A stretch of 64,000 nt of DNA from Ascidia mentula. Lineage: Eukaryota > Chordata > Ascidiacea > Phlebobranchia > Ascidiidae. Shown here in pieces: positions 24,907-35,890 of this stretch. The stretch is from the NCBI GenBank assembly GCA_947561715.1, contig OX387204.1, positions 5,151,001-5,215,000 of the forward strand, written 5' to 3'. Numbering within the stretch: the first letter of the stretch is position 1; each line of letters starts with the position of its first letter. The translations under genes and the position numbers were made by a program. The notes beneath the pieces were generated by a model, which had not been told where the DNA came from, did no database searches, and was given only the letters and a program-made list of their open reading frames with translations.

Positions 24907-25985
24907 GAACAATATTCTTTCAAAGCTGCTACTCACTAATGCTGGAGTTCCGCAAAGTTCAATCCTTTTTTTGATTTATGTTGATGACATTTCCAACAAT
25001 TTAACTTCCGACGATACAGCTATCTACTACTCTGAAAAACGTCCCATTCAACTTCAAAAAGTGTTACAGCGAGATCTTAACCCACTTGACCAATGGGCTT
25101 CCACCTGGGCGATTAATTTCAATCCATCCTAATCTAAAGTTTTATCAATTTGTAAAAGTTCATCTCGTCCCAAAATTTTCTTCAAAGGTGTAGTTTTTCC
25201 GTAAACTTACGCTCATACTTATCTTGGACTTATATTTACATACTTTCGTGGCACAATCACATTCGCTTTACTTGTCACAAAGCGCTAAGTATGGCGACTT
25301 TCTGTTCGGCAATTGCAATGTCTCGGATGGTGAACTGCTTGAAAATGTGCAAAACGATTCGGCTAAACCAATATTAGGCTGTATGAAGACCACATCACAT
25401 AAGAAGTATTACAGGACCTCGGCTTCACACCCCTCCACGTTCGTCGCAATGTTCATGCGTTAGCACAATTTTCTAAAGTTTTTATAAAATTTTGGCCACA
25501 GTCCACTGAACATCAACCCTAAGCATTTTCGCCGCTGCACCTGTAATGTCGTTGAAACCACGGAACATTTGTTGCTTAATTGTCTCTTAGCAGTTCTTCC
25601 TTGCAACTCTTTGTTGTCCGCGGCTTCATATATTTTGTCTGAAAACGTTAAGTTCAATGCCTCATTTCTTCGCAATCTCTCTCCCCATGCAATTGTTCGT
25701 TTCATGCTTTTTGGTCATCCTGATTTAACTGAAGCAAATACCTTGTCTCTGTTTAGTGTAGTTAACGAGTATCTGCGTGTTTTCAAACGATTTTGATATC
25801 AACGACACATAGTTTTGTTATCTGGTTTGTTTTGCATTTTATCCTTCGTATATATGAATATCGCTTATCCTTTCTCTGAAAATACGTTTACTTTCCTTGT
25901 ATGGTGACACGAAAAAGGCACATTTTAGTTTTCGGACTGTCGCCTGATTGTCATTAAATAATAATAAAAAAAACAAAAAAAAACA
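24907..25985 (+). mobile_element. 5'-truncated LINE (non-LTR retrotransposon) inserted in PGK copy 1
   Basis: A 1,079-bp insertion interrupts the PGK sequence ...AACTGTAGTT / TGTAATC..., with GTAGTT repeated at both sides (24901-24906 and 25986-25991) as target-site duplication. The left end reads reverse-transcriptase palm residues (NAGVPQSSILFLIYVDD, then DDTAIYYS and LNPLDQWASTWAINFN). The right part has the C-terminal cysteine/histidine region of such elements (ETTEHLLLNCLL) and ends in an A-rich tail (ataataataaaaaaaac). The 5' two-thirds of the element is missing, and the reading frame is broken in several places, including a deletion just before the catalytic DD. A dead copy of Jockey/CR1-like type; the clade is not determined. 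Confidence 0.88.
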
Positions 25986-26660
25986 GTAGTTTGTAATCAA
26001 AATCCAGTTCAATTTGTTCTTGAAAGTTCACAATGCGTGTTTACAACTGTTTTGCTTATTTGTTTAACATGTTAAGTATTGTTTTGACTGTTTGTTTCAG
26101 TTGAATGTGTAGCATCTCGTATTGATCGTTAAAAATTGCTTGTAGTAACCGCATTTTGTTTAAAGTCACGCCAATTTATTCAAACTGTCAGACTGTCGCC
26201 ACAAAAAAAAACGTTGCATGTATTGTGTATCGTTTTCTCGTATTTTCACTTCCCTTTTTGTTTTACAATCACCGAACTCGTACCTGCACCGCCAAACAAC
26301 CCCTGCTTGGAACCTCTAATCATTCTTTCTCTCTTCTTTTAAACCTTCGTCCTTTATAAGCCGTCACATTCTCAATCATGGGTTATGTTGAATATGTTCA
26401 TTTGTTGTTATGTTAACAACCTGATCACCGCATTAATACTGAGGCTTTAAAATACTCTGTATAGCCTACTGTACGAATAAAACATCGCGCATTTTTAGTT
26501 ACATATTTTGTTGCGCCTCATTTAAAGTCAGACTGTTAGTATATGAATTTTCGGTGTTTGTCGCTTTGCTGGCATTGGAGTTACTCTGAATCAGATAACG
26601 CAATAATAATAGTAAGGCAGTTTATCGAAGGATTTATTTTTGGTGACCCTGGCGTGATTA
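25986..26660 (+). other. 3' flank of PGK copy 1 and unassigned spacer
   Basis: 25986 to about 26110 is the displaced 3' UTR of PGK copy 1 and aligns with 34827-34960 of copy 2 (gtagtttgtaatcaaaatc, ttgttcttgaaagttcacaa). The rest to 26660 has no coding or repeat signal I can recognise. Confidence 0.6.
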
Positions 26661-26886
26661 ACCACCTTACATGTTCGTACGTGACTAAATATTACTATGT
26701 TGTCAGGTTCAGTCGGTGGAACCGTCCGTGTGATTAAATCCGGTGCCTAATCAAGCTATGATGGTTCAACACAAAATACAATTACTTTAAATTCGTACGG
26801 ACACTGCATGGGCAGACTCGTTCCATGTTGAGCCTTAATTAACGGTTTTTCCTGTCGGTTATTGGAGTGTGGTTACTTTTGCACTG
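26661..26886 (+). pseudogene. Orphan remnant of an LCCL terminal exon
   Basis: Closely matches 22991-23216: the end of the last intron (ctaaatattactatgttgtcag), the terminal B exon and the start of its 3' UTR. The copy has a stop in the exon (GTGCCTAATC for GTGCCCAATC), a 3-base insertion around CACTGCATGGGCAG, and no partner A exon. It is a leftover of a third LCCL gene end between the two surviving genes, more like the giant gene than the five-domain one. Confidence 0.88.
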
Positions 26887-27083
26887 TTTTACGTTATAGC
26901 TTGGTAAAGATTAGGGATAATGCTTCTCTCAAGCTTACAAGTACATAGGAAATGATCCAACCTAGTTTAAAACTGTCCAGACCTGTATTTCTCTGGGTAT
27001 AAAGTATCGGAGCCAGGTAACAAAGCAGTTGTAACAGTGCATAATTTTTCAATGTGTATAACTGTATGTTCTGATACCCTAGT

Positions 27084-27170
27084 GCTGGGCTTCTTAAACT
27101 TTTTCGTTCTGCGACCCCAATTTGAAAGAACAATTTTCTTTGCAACCTTGTGGCGTGGCTCGTGGCGTGG
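27084..27170. mobile_element. Possible hAT-type terminal fragment
   Basis: gtgctgggcttcttaaactt followed by tttcgttctgcgacccc resembles the ends of non-autonomous hAT elements (TTCTCAAACTTTTT...GCGACCCC). No matching far end or 8-bp target duplication was found nearby, so this is only a weak call. Confidence 0.3.
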
Positions 27171-27448
27171 TCGGTTCACCTTTGTAGAAGCACGCTTAAG
27201 TTCCCCTTTTTCACCATTTTAATTAAAACTGTCTCCAAAATTTCAACGTGATTTAGCGATAAACATTTCGACAAAGCACGATCATACCTCTGGTGTAGCA
27301 GAGCGTACAAACATATAGCCCAAGGCCCAAGTTAAAGTTATGCATATACAAACGGTGTTTTTCTCCGAAACTGATTCCTGGTTAAATGCAGTTTAGCCAT
27401 TGCAAGAAAAATTCGGAACGTGGAGATATTGGTATGTTTCGAAGTACG

Positions 27449-30400
27449 ATGAAAGGTCGCATTTTGACAGTATTGGTGGTCTTGCATGCTACACTTGGGA
27501 TTAGAGCAAGTAAGAGCTTCGTTATAGTTGGCGTAGGCCCTATATCATGATTTTTCTGACATATCCTGGATTTTAGTGTTAAAGAGGATAGTTGGGCAAA
27601 AAGTACTTTAATTTTAAAGATTTTTACCATGACACATCTTATACCCTGTGATGGACATAAAAAAATCGCAAATTGGTGTATTGATTATGGATCTTTGGTG
27701 TAAATTCGCACTATGGACGTACCTTTTAGGCCGGGTCCACACTCACGCTTTGCGCCGGCGGATTCTTTGTTTGTTTTAATGTCCCGAGCGTACGCCGGCT
27801 CGGGACATTCTGCCCCGTTTTATAAAGCACCTAGAACCAAGATCTCTTCCCGAATAATTGTATTCATTTCTGTTATCTTCTTCATTACGACGGTACATTA
27901 CAGCTTTCAATACAACGTTGATAGGATGCCAGCAAATAGAATCAAATAGAATGAATTAGAATGGATTAGAATGAATTTACCGGTCTAACCTGGGCTTTTT
28001 AACGCTCTCCATCATGAGAGCTGATTGGTCAATAATGTCACGTGATATCATGAGGCGCTTGAAGTAATATAATACAAGAACATAGGTGTGATGTGACATA
28101 AGCATAGGAGAACATTTTATGTGGTAAACAGGATGTTGAATGAATCACTTTACTCGAGAACATTCGATGAATTTATCATATGGGCCGCAGTATGGGATTA
28201 TGCAGTGCATGTGCAAAGCGCTGGCCTCTGTGACGTATGTTACACACGCAAGACATTACGCAATACAAGCACTGTTTTCTGTGACGTATGTTACAAGGTC
28301 AAAAAATTTTCGCCAAAGTTGTATTACACATGAGTGTATGTAACAAAGAAATCTGTGCGCTATAATATGAACGCTATAATTTAGTGAAGTATTTCAACTC
28401 AAAGGTAGCCTATAACCAAAAATAACTGGTGGTTGCTCTGTTTACACCTGACCATCAAAATTTGCACAGATTTCTATTTTTCACAGACTTATTAGTGAAT
28501 CAAACCCGGTGTAGTAGTATTCTCCGCACCTTGTAGGGGGCACGACTCATCCCAAATCTCAATAAAGTTGTTAGTTAGGGTTTTCGATTTTATGTGTTTT
28601 TCCTTTTCGGTACCTTTTTTTTCCCGCGCAAAGTGTTCGCTGGCGCGCGTATTCTTCTGCAACCTCGGGCGTGTGGATTGGTCTGCACAACCCGCTGGTA
28701 TTAAAAATACCCAAGATTAAAAGTAGTAATGAAATTCAATATGTCGTCTAACCAAAAAAATTTTGCACGAAGATACTACCATGCAGATGAACAAGCAACA
28801 AAATTGTACGGACATTGATAAAATCCCGTCAAGGAACTAAACACACGCATGTCCCTATTTCCTTATCTGAGCGATATTTGTAAAGAAGTTTTTGTGAAAA
28901 GAGCGTGTCTGCTTGTGGGCGTTTAATTATTTATTTATTACTGCCCAACTTCCGATTTATTCTCACTTAAATTTGATGGTGTGTGACTATTGAAGCTTTC
29001 CTTAAAAAACGCTTCTTTTTCAGATCCCGGAAGTTACAATACAGCATATTATTTGGCTGGATTATATGCCGGATCTTACACATTTGGAAGTAGTGAGTGA
29101 CACAGCAAAAAATATATAAACTGATGTTTATTACAAAAAATGAGAAAAAAATATGCTATGTAGCTGTATTATTCTGCCAAGACATTTTTATTTGTGGCAT
29201 TTAGTTAGAGTAACTTGGAACTATTGTGCAAAAACTTACCCACCATCACTTTGTAGATTTATGTATCAAACAAGCCAACCAGCTAGATTTTGGAGATGGT
29301 ACAATAGCACAATTCACCTGTCCAGCTGGTTGTCATCAATTAACTGATCGTGTGTGGGGAACTGGAACTTACACAGATGATTCTTATATTTGTGCAGCAG
29401 CTATTCATGATGGGCAGATTTACAGTATATAACTTGCCTATTTTGTGCATAGATCTTTTTGTATAGATCTCACTGGGTTTATGGTCAATAAAGTTTGTGT
29501 GCTCTTTAGTTTTTGCACAAAATGATTGCAAAGTAAAATAACCTATAGTGTGATGTGTTTTTTTCGTGTCCCTTATTTAGCACCATTCACTGTATGTGTT
29601 ATGTGCATTCACTGTATAGTATACTATTCATGAACATTCCGCTCTTAATCTAAAACAAACATCCACTGGAATGAAAATATATGTAATAATCTTTTTTCTA
29701 GATTCTGGTGGGGTGGTCAATGTTCACCTAACTAGTGGATTATCATTTTATACTGGAAGTTCTCAAAATGGAATCACCAGTAAACCATATGGAAGCTGGT
29801 CAAGATCGTTTAATTTTATTGGTAACTGTAAGTGGATCAATAATATCTTAGAATTTTGCATAGTTTTGTTGTGTTAGAGTTCATGTTCAGACAAAAAATT
29901 ATATTTTATTGACAGATGCTTGCATAAAACAAGCTAATCAGTTGGAGTTTCTTGGAGAAAACATTGCTTTACACTATTGTCCAGCTGGTTGCCAACAAAC
30001 ATCCTCTCGCTTATGGGGAACTGGAGTTTTTACAGATGATTCTTACGTCTGTGCAGCTGCTATTCATGATGGTGTTATTTCAGGTTATTTATTTTTGTAC
30101 ATATGTTTCAGTGGTTCAGTCAATATTTAAAATTTTTGTTTAGATTTTGGTGGAATTGTAACTATAATTAAAATTGTGGGACTATCATCATATACTGGAA
30201 GTAAGCAGAATGGAATTTTGAGTAAATTTTATGGGAGCTGGAGTGGATCATTCACTTTTCAAAGTATGAACTATATGTGCTGCAAGTTTTGTATGTCACT
30301 GCACATAGGGGCCGATTTTTTCACAAACCAAAAGAGTGACACATTTTGTTTGACTTTCTTTAAAAAACATGCAGTAAAATTATTTTCATGTGAAACTATA

Positions 30401-31836
30401 TTCACTTCACAGATTTTTGCATCAAACAAGCGAATCAGCTCAATTTTGGAGATAGCACAACAATGCAGTTCCCTTGCCCATCTGGTTGCCAACAAACATC
30501 AAATCATTTGTGGGGAACTGTTATTTACACAGATGACTCTTATATTTGTGCGGCAGCAATTCATGATGGTCAAATTTCTGGTAAATTGGCATCTATTCTT
30601 TTTGTAGATTGTTTTTACATTATGTGCTACTAATCAATTTTTTGTTAAATGTTTACTGGTATGTGTTGAACTGATGTTATTTCAGAACAAACATGCATAC
30701 AGCAACAATTTTACAAAAATATATAATCCTAATCTTCATTCAGACAATGGTGGGTTAGTCACTGTCTATCTAACAAGTGGATTATCATCTTATGCTGGTA
30801 GCACTAAGAATGGAATCACCAGTAAATCTTATGGAAGTTGGTCCAGATCATTTGCTTTTAGCAGTAAATAAATTATATTTTAGCATACCATTTCTTGTGA
30901 TTGAATTTTGTTTTATGTTTTATAAGATCCTTGCACAAAACAATCCAATCATTTGGAGTATGGTGGAGATGATTCTACAGCATTTACTTGCCCATCTGGT
31001 TGTCAACAAACATCATCACGTTTGTGGGGAACTGAAGTTTATACAGATGATTCTTACATTTGTGCAGCTGCTATTCATGATGGGCAAATTCCAGGTTATT
31101 TGTGTCTACTATGTTAGTAAGTACAAGATATTCATTGTACAGAATTATTTAGATTCTGGTGGAATAGTTACCTTGACTAAACTTGGGGGACTATCATCAT
31201 ATACTGGAAGTGAACAGAATGGAATTTCCAGTCAATCTTATGGGAGCTGGAGTGGATCTTTTACTTTTATTGGTTTGAATTACCTTTGTGTTTCTTGTAT
31301 TTTTGGTCAATATTTGTATGGTGCTCAGCGTTATTTGGCGTGTCATTTATAACATTTATTTACTCTGCCAAGGCATCAATGTCAATTGCTTCAAGGAAGG
31401 CAGAGATCTTAATTATCAGGGAGGTGGTTCCGCAATACTTTATTGTCCCCCGAAATGCAGAGACATTAGTAAACGCCTTTGGGGAACTGTCACTTACACA
31501 GATGATTCGTACGTGTGTGCTGCAGCATTTCATTTCGGTAACATAACAGGTAACGGGTGACTTTTAATAATAACTGCAAACCAGTCTTGTGTTAATGAGT
31601 AAATTGGGGGTAAGTATCACCTCTTTAAGAATGCAAATCAGGGTAGCTTCTTAAAGTTTATTTATTAGAATTGGGCAATTCGTTTTAGGCATATTGCTGT
31701 ATTTTCAGGTCCATTTGGTGGAACTGTCCGTGTGACAAAATCCGGTGCTGAATCAAGTTATGGTGGTTCAACACGTAATGGAATCACATCACGTTCCTAC
31801 GGATACTGGGGAGGGTCATTCCACTTTGAACCGTAA
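27449..31836 (+). CDS. Complete five-LCCL-domain secreted protein gene
   Basis: Thirteen exons, 528 residues. Exon 1 (27449-27509) encodes a signal peptide (MKGRILTVLVVLHATLGIRA) and ends in phase 1 before gtaaga. Exon 2 (29024-29092) is a short 23-codon linker (NPGSYNTAYYLAGLYAG...). Then come four array-type LCCL domains: A/B exons 29257-29424/29702-29821, 29916-30083/30144-30263, 30413-30580/30744-30863 and 30927-31094/31153-31272. The terminal domain is 31373-31549/31709-31836 (TAA). Exon sizes are exactly 168 and 120 except for the terminal pair (177 and 128). Each domain has four cysteines. The protein has no membrane segment after the signal peptide, so it is probably secreted. It has the order of the giant gene without amplification: two two-domain units plus cap. 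Its 29685-30090 segment is almost identical to 1-480, introns included. Function unknown. Confidence 0.88.
27510..29023 (+). other. First intron of the five-LCCL gene
   Basis: This 1.5-kb intron contains an imperfect (tagaatgaat)-like short repeat at 27937-27981 and a 17-bp direct repeat, ctgtgacgtatgttaca, at 28228-28244 and 28279-28295. No other coding exon was recognised. The acceptor at 29023 (ttctttttcag) is strong. Confidence 0.6.
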
Positions 31837-32231
31837 TTCTGACGGATTTTGGATTGCAACTACTTGTCGAGAGTTGTAAATACATTTGTTTGCAGTTTTA
31901 TTTTTGGTTTCTATTTTCAAATAAAGGGGGAACGCGTCTTTACAGCCTACGTGTACTTCAACGTAGTTTGAAGTACGAAAATAGTATTTTAATGGCAAGA
32001 GCGCAAAGTGCCCTATGATTTCCTACTTTTCTTGGCTAACCAACTATACCAAATTTAGGGCGGAGATTCAGAACGGGGCTCAGGGAGTCAGAAAGGTTAA
32101 ACATTCATGAATTTTGCAATTAAAATTTGTTGTGAAGTTGTTTTTAGTAAAGTCGGGTAGCTGCCAGGCTCTGCGTTTTCTTGGCCCGGCCTGTGCGTAA
32201 CACTCTCATGCACGTAAGGTTTTCTGTCAAG

Positions 32232-32415
32232 ATTTATCAGCACAATTGGTCACATCACTTACATTAACAATCGAAGGCCAAGAAGGCACTTCAGACATCA
32301 CGTCAGCAAAACAACCTATATATTTTCGCTTTGAATCGGTTGACTTTAGTTGCAGTACTATGGGACCTAACAGCAACTTGGAGCACGTTGCACGTGGTGT
32401 GACACATCTTACAAG
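32232..32415 (+). other. Orphan exon-like open segment
   Basis: A 184-nt stretch open in one frame, flanked by an acceptor-like gttttctgtcaag and an excellent donor (ACAAG before gtaagac). It would encode about 60 residues including TIEGQEGTSDITSAKQPIYF and DFSCSTMGPNSN. No neighbouring exon or family could be recognised. It may be a stray exon of a fragmented gene, part of an unidentified mobile element, or chance. Confidence 0.3.
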
Positions 32416-32857
32416 GTAAGACATTTATACTATACTATGTCGTCATATAGGAAAAGAATCAATTCTACACTATTACGTCATATGAGGGAAACTAGCATTG
32501 AATTGCGTCGCGTTTATACGGATTCTGACCTGAATTATATTTTCGCTTGGTCGTAGATGTTTGATAATCCCTATAAAGTGTACTACGTGACCTAGGATTT
32601 GTTTGGTTTGCGAAGTTAATTTTCAATGTGTAATAGGCTACGCGCCAGAAAAGCCTGTGGTTAAAAGCATTTACACAGAAATAAAAGCATTCCGTCTCCT
32701 CAATGCAGTTTTGCTAGAAGAAGGCACTATATCCAATAAAATTGACACGGTTTTTTTTCTTTCGTTGCATTGGTTCATCTTTAAATCAGAGGTCACAAAA
32801 CTAAGGTCCACAAAACTAGATTTGTTTAGATTCTGTTTTTTGAAATTTAAACTACTT

Positions 32858-32949
32858 GCTTCAGGTGCCCTGCACAAGGAGAATTGGTATTAATGATCTT
32901 ATTGCTTCAGGTGCCCTGCACAAGGAGAATTGGTATTAATGATCTTATT
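32858..32949. repeat. 46-bp direct tandem duplication
   Basis: Two perfect adjacent copies beginning gcttcaggtgccctgcacaa and ending gatcttatt (32858-32903, 32904-32949). The identity indicates a recent local duplication. No gene is affected. Confidence 0.9.
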
Positions 32950-33026
32950 TCAAAAGGTTATGATCACGACCCCCTATCATCACTACTTACATATGCCCTT
33001 TGAGATAAAAAGTTTGGTGACCCCTG
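32950..33026 (-). mobile_element. hAT-like element end
   Basis: Read on the minus strand from 33026 it begins CAGGGGTCACCAAACTTTTT, a typical hAT/MITE terminal sequence, and ends near gggggtcgtgatcat. Only one terminus is clear, so the element is a fragment or very short. The rest of 31837-33320 outside this and the neighbouring entries shows nothing I can assign. Confidence 0.4.
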
Positions 33027-33575
33027 ATCCAATATACTCAAAAATACACTCGCTTGACTCGCTACTAAAAGGCTGGTCTATGCATATTACTGTTGCCAAA
33101 TGACATAAAATTTCCTTCTGGTGAAAAATAGGGTGAACACCTTAAATTATTCTTTTTCGTGTCACAACAATTTCAACGTTAAATTACTATACACATCATA
33201 ATTTATTATATTATTATTAAATGGACACAGTCAAATAATCTTGACGATGGTTCACAAACTTTACTCAGGCGTGAATTTGACCTCGCGGTCAAAACAAAAC
33301 TGAGGCGAGGACTTGCATTGTGTTAATTTCTTCCAAGGTCATGCAGTGCCGCAAAAATGTTTGCAATGTGACATTAAGAAAATACAGTGCATGTTTCATC
33401 AACTACAGATTTTGCTTTTGCAGGTCTACGCGACTGGGGTCAGGTAGTGCTATTTTGTTTTATTTTCCAGAGTGTTGGCTTACAATTCAATGTCGTGTGA
33501 CGTGTATTGTGTACCAAACTTTAAAACATACTATGTATTCATCCTGAAGGTATTTTTAATAAATTAGTTGGAGAT

Positions 33576-34832
33576 ATGGCGTTAAACAAACTTTCAATAG
33601 ACCAGTTGAATGTGGCAGATAAAAGGGTCTTGATGAGGGTAGACTTCAATGTTCCCCTCAAAAATGGAAAAATCACCAACAATCAACGTATAGTTGCTGC
33701 ATTGCCTTCCATTAAACATTGTTTGGAAAATGGAGCAAAGTCTGTTGTTTTGATGAGTCATCTAGGAAGGCCAGATGGAAGAAAACAAGAAAAGTTTTCA
33801 TTGGCACCTGTTGCGGCAGAGCTGAAAACTCTTCTTATGACCAATATTGTTTTTCTCGATGATTGTGTTGGGAAAGATGTTGAAGAAAAATGTGCCAGTC
33901 CACCAAAAGGTTCTGTCATTTTGTTAGAAAACCTTCGTTTCCATGTGGAAGAAGAGGGCAAAGGTGTAGAAGAAGATGGACAAAAAATAAAAGCTGATCC
34001 TCAAAAGGTCAAAGAGTTTCGTGAAAGCCTGACAAAACTTGGTGACCTATATGTAAATGATGCATTTGGCACTGCTCATAGAGCACACAGTTCCATGGTG
34101 GGTGTTAATCTTGAAAAAAGAGCATCTGGCTTCCTTGTCAAAAAAGAGCTAAACTACTTCCGAAAGGCACTTGATAATCCGCAATCACCATTTCTTGCAA
34201 TTTTGGGTGGTGCTAAAGTAGAAGATAAGATTCAATTGATAAGAAACATGTTGTCAAAGGTTAATGAAATGATTATTGGTGGAGGAATGGCATTTACCTT
34301 TCTCAAAGTTATAAACAACATGAAGATTGGCAAGTCACTTTACGATGAAAAAGGAGCCGGCATTGTCTTGGAATTGATGGAACTAGCAAAAACACACAAT
34401 GTTAAGGTTCACCTGCCCACAGATTTTGTAACAGGCAGCAAGTTTGATGAAAATGCTGAGGTGGGGTATTCAACTGTGGAAGGTGGCATTGAAGGTGATT
34501 GGCTGGGCATGGACATTGGTAAAGAAAGCAACAAGATCTTTGCTGAAGTGATTCAAAGGGCTAAAACAATTGTTTGGAATGGACCACCAGGTGTGTTTGA
34601 ATTTCCCAACTTTGCGTCTGGTACCAAATCGATGATGGATGAAGTAGTTGCTGTGACGGCTAAGGGAGCGACCACTATTATTGGTGGTGGTGACACTGCC
34701 ACATGCTGTGCAAAGTGGAATACAGAGGATAAAGTTAGCCATGTCAGCACTGGAGGTGGTGCAAGTCTGGAGTTGCTTGAAGGCAAAGTTCTGCCTGGAG
34801 TGCAGAGCCTTTCTGATAACTGTAGTTTGTAA
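33576..34832 (+). CDS. Phosphoglycerate kinase, intronless, intact
   Basis: 418 residues, close to the 417 of animal PGK, with no introns. Motifs in order: [12 protein letters not shown] (16-27), MSHLGRPDG with Arg65, [82 protein letters not shown], and the ADP/ATP loop [16 protein letters not shown] with [13 protein letters not shown] near the C-terminus. It catalyses the first ATP-forming step of glycolysis in the cytosol. All key residues visible are conserved and the frame is clean, so it is probably functional. The lack of introns suggests descent from a retrocopy, but the upstream 240 bp shared with copy 1 shows that a whole locus was duplicated later. It lies 278 bp before TRAPPC6 on the same strand. 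The ATG context is gagatATGG. Confidence 0.93.
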   Translation: MALNKLSIDQLNVADKRVLMRVDFNVPLKNGKITNNQRIVAALPSIKHCLENGAKSVVLMSHLGRPDGRKQEKFSLAPVAAELKTLLMTNIVFLDDCVGKDVEEKCASPPKGSVILLENLRFHVEEEGKGVEEDGQKIKADPQKVKEFRESLTKLGDLYVNDAFGTAHRAHSSMVGVNLEKRASGFLVKKELNYFRKALDNPQSPFLAILGGAKVEDKIQLIRNMLSKVNEMIIGGGMAFTFLKVINNMKIGKSLYDEKGAGIVLELMELAKTHNVKVHLPTDFVTGSKFDENAEVGYSTVEGGIEGDWLGMDIGKESNKIFAEVIQRAKTIVWNGPPGVFEFPNFASGTKSMMDEVVAVTAKGATTIIGGGDTATCCAKWNTEDKVSHVSTGGGASLELLEGKVLPGVQSLSDNCSL

Positions 34833-35110
34833 TCAAAATCAAGTTGAATTTGTTCTTGAAAGTTCACAATAACTGCATGTTAACAACTGTTCTGCTTATG
34901 TGTTTGCAATGTTTTTGTTTTGACAAAATTATTGTTTTGACTGTTTGTTTCCGTACAATTTGTTTGTGTGCCATATATGTGAAACCATGTATCAGTGATC
35001 TATGTTTAAGTTTGCAAGAACATATATTCAGTCAAAATGATTTTATACCCATACAAAATTAAGTTTTTCTCTCACTGCAGCGATTTGTAGTTTAAACTGT
35101 GTTTCACATC

Positions 35111-35890
35111 ATGCAAGATGAGGCAGCAAATGTTATGTTTGAACTTTTGCATGATGAGTTAATTTCGTACATATACAAGGATGAAGCTGAAGTGAAGGTA
35201 ATCATACAAAATACACTTTAGTAATTTGCAGAATATATAAATTACACTTTTTTTCAGTCAAAGCATATTTCCATTTTGGAATCGCATGGGTTCAGGATTG
35301 GGCAAAGTTTGGCAGAGCAGCTAACCAAAGACTCTTCAAGATTTAAAGATGAGTTGGAAGTTATGAAATTTGTTTGTCGTGACTTTTGGTCAGCCTTGTA
35401 TCAGAAACAGGTGGATAACCTTCGAACTAACCATCAGGTGAGGTATTAAATTTGAAAAAAGTTTGCTGTAATATGGGGCATTTGGATTCGAAAACTAGCA
35501 TACCGAAAATTATTATTGGAAATTTCTTTGTGGGAAATGATGGTTAAATTTGATTTTGGTGAAAAATTTTTGAGGTCATATGTTACATGTATATATATAT
35601 TTTTTTTTTCTTTGCAGGGAGTGTACGTCTTGCAGGACAATTCCTTCAAGTTGTTAAGAAAAATATCATCTGGAAAGCAGTATTTAGAGTTTGCCCCAAG
35701 AGTGAGTGGATTTTGGAAAAAATTATGTTTGCATTTCCTCGGTTTAATGTGTTTTTTTTCACAGTTTTTGGCTGTCCCTTGTGGTTTTGTAAGAGGAGCA
35801 CTTGCAAATTTGGGTGTAAACAGTATTGTTACTGCTGAAGTCATCAGCATGCCAGCAGTCAAGTTCCAAATCATGATTCAAAGAACTTGA
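35111..35890 (+). CDS. TRAPPC6B: TRAPP complex subunit 6 (TRAPPC6/Trs33)
   Basis: Four exons (35111-35197, 35258-35437, 35618-35701, 35765-35890) give 158 residues, the length of vertebrate TRAPPC6B. Recognisable blocks are LLHDELISYIYKD, LESHGFRIGQSLAEQLTKD, RFKDELEVMKFVCRDFW, VDNLRTNHQGVYVLQDNSF, GKQYLEFAPRFLAVPCGFVRG and VTAEVISMPAVKFQIMIQ, the last containing the conserved C-terminal strand. TRAPPC6 is a small core subunit of the TRAPP tethering complex/Rab exchange factor acting at the Golgi. The one-copy 6A/6B ancestor seems likely; the symbol follows the closer match. An acceptor-like ctctcactgcag lies 30 bases upstream of the ATG (5'-UTR intron or trans-splice site). The short gap to PGK would fit an operon, which is inference only. 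Confidence 0.93.

Noticed and set aside
35516-35890. Plus-strand open frame across the third intron of TRAPPC6
   Set aside because: Reads through the intron into the exon. The spliced model gives exactly the expected 158-residue protein.
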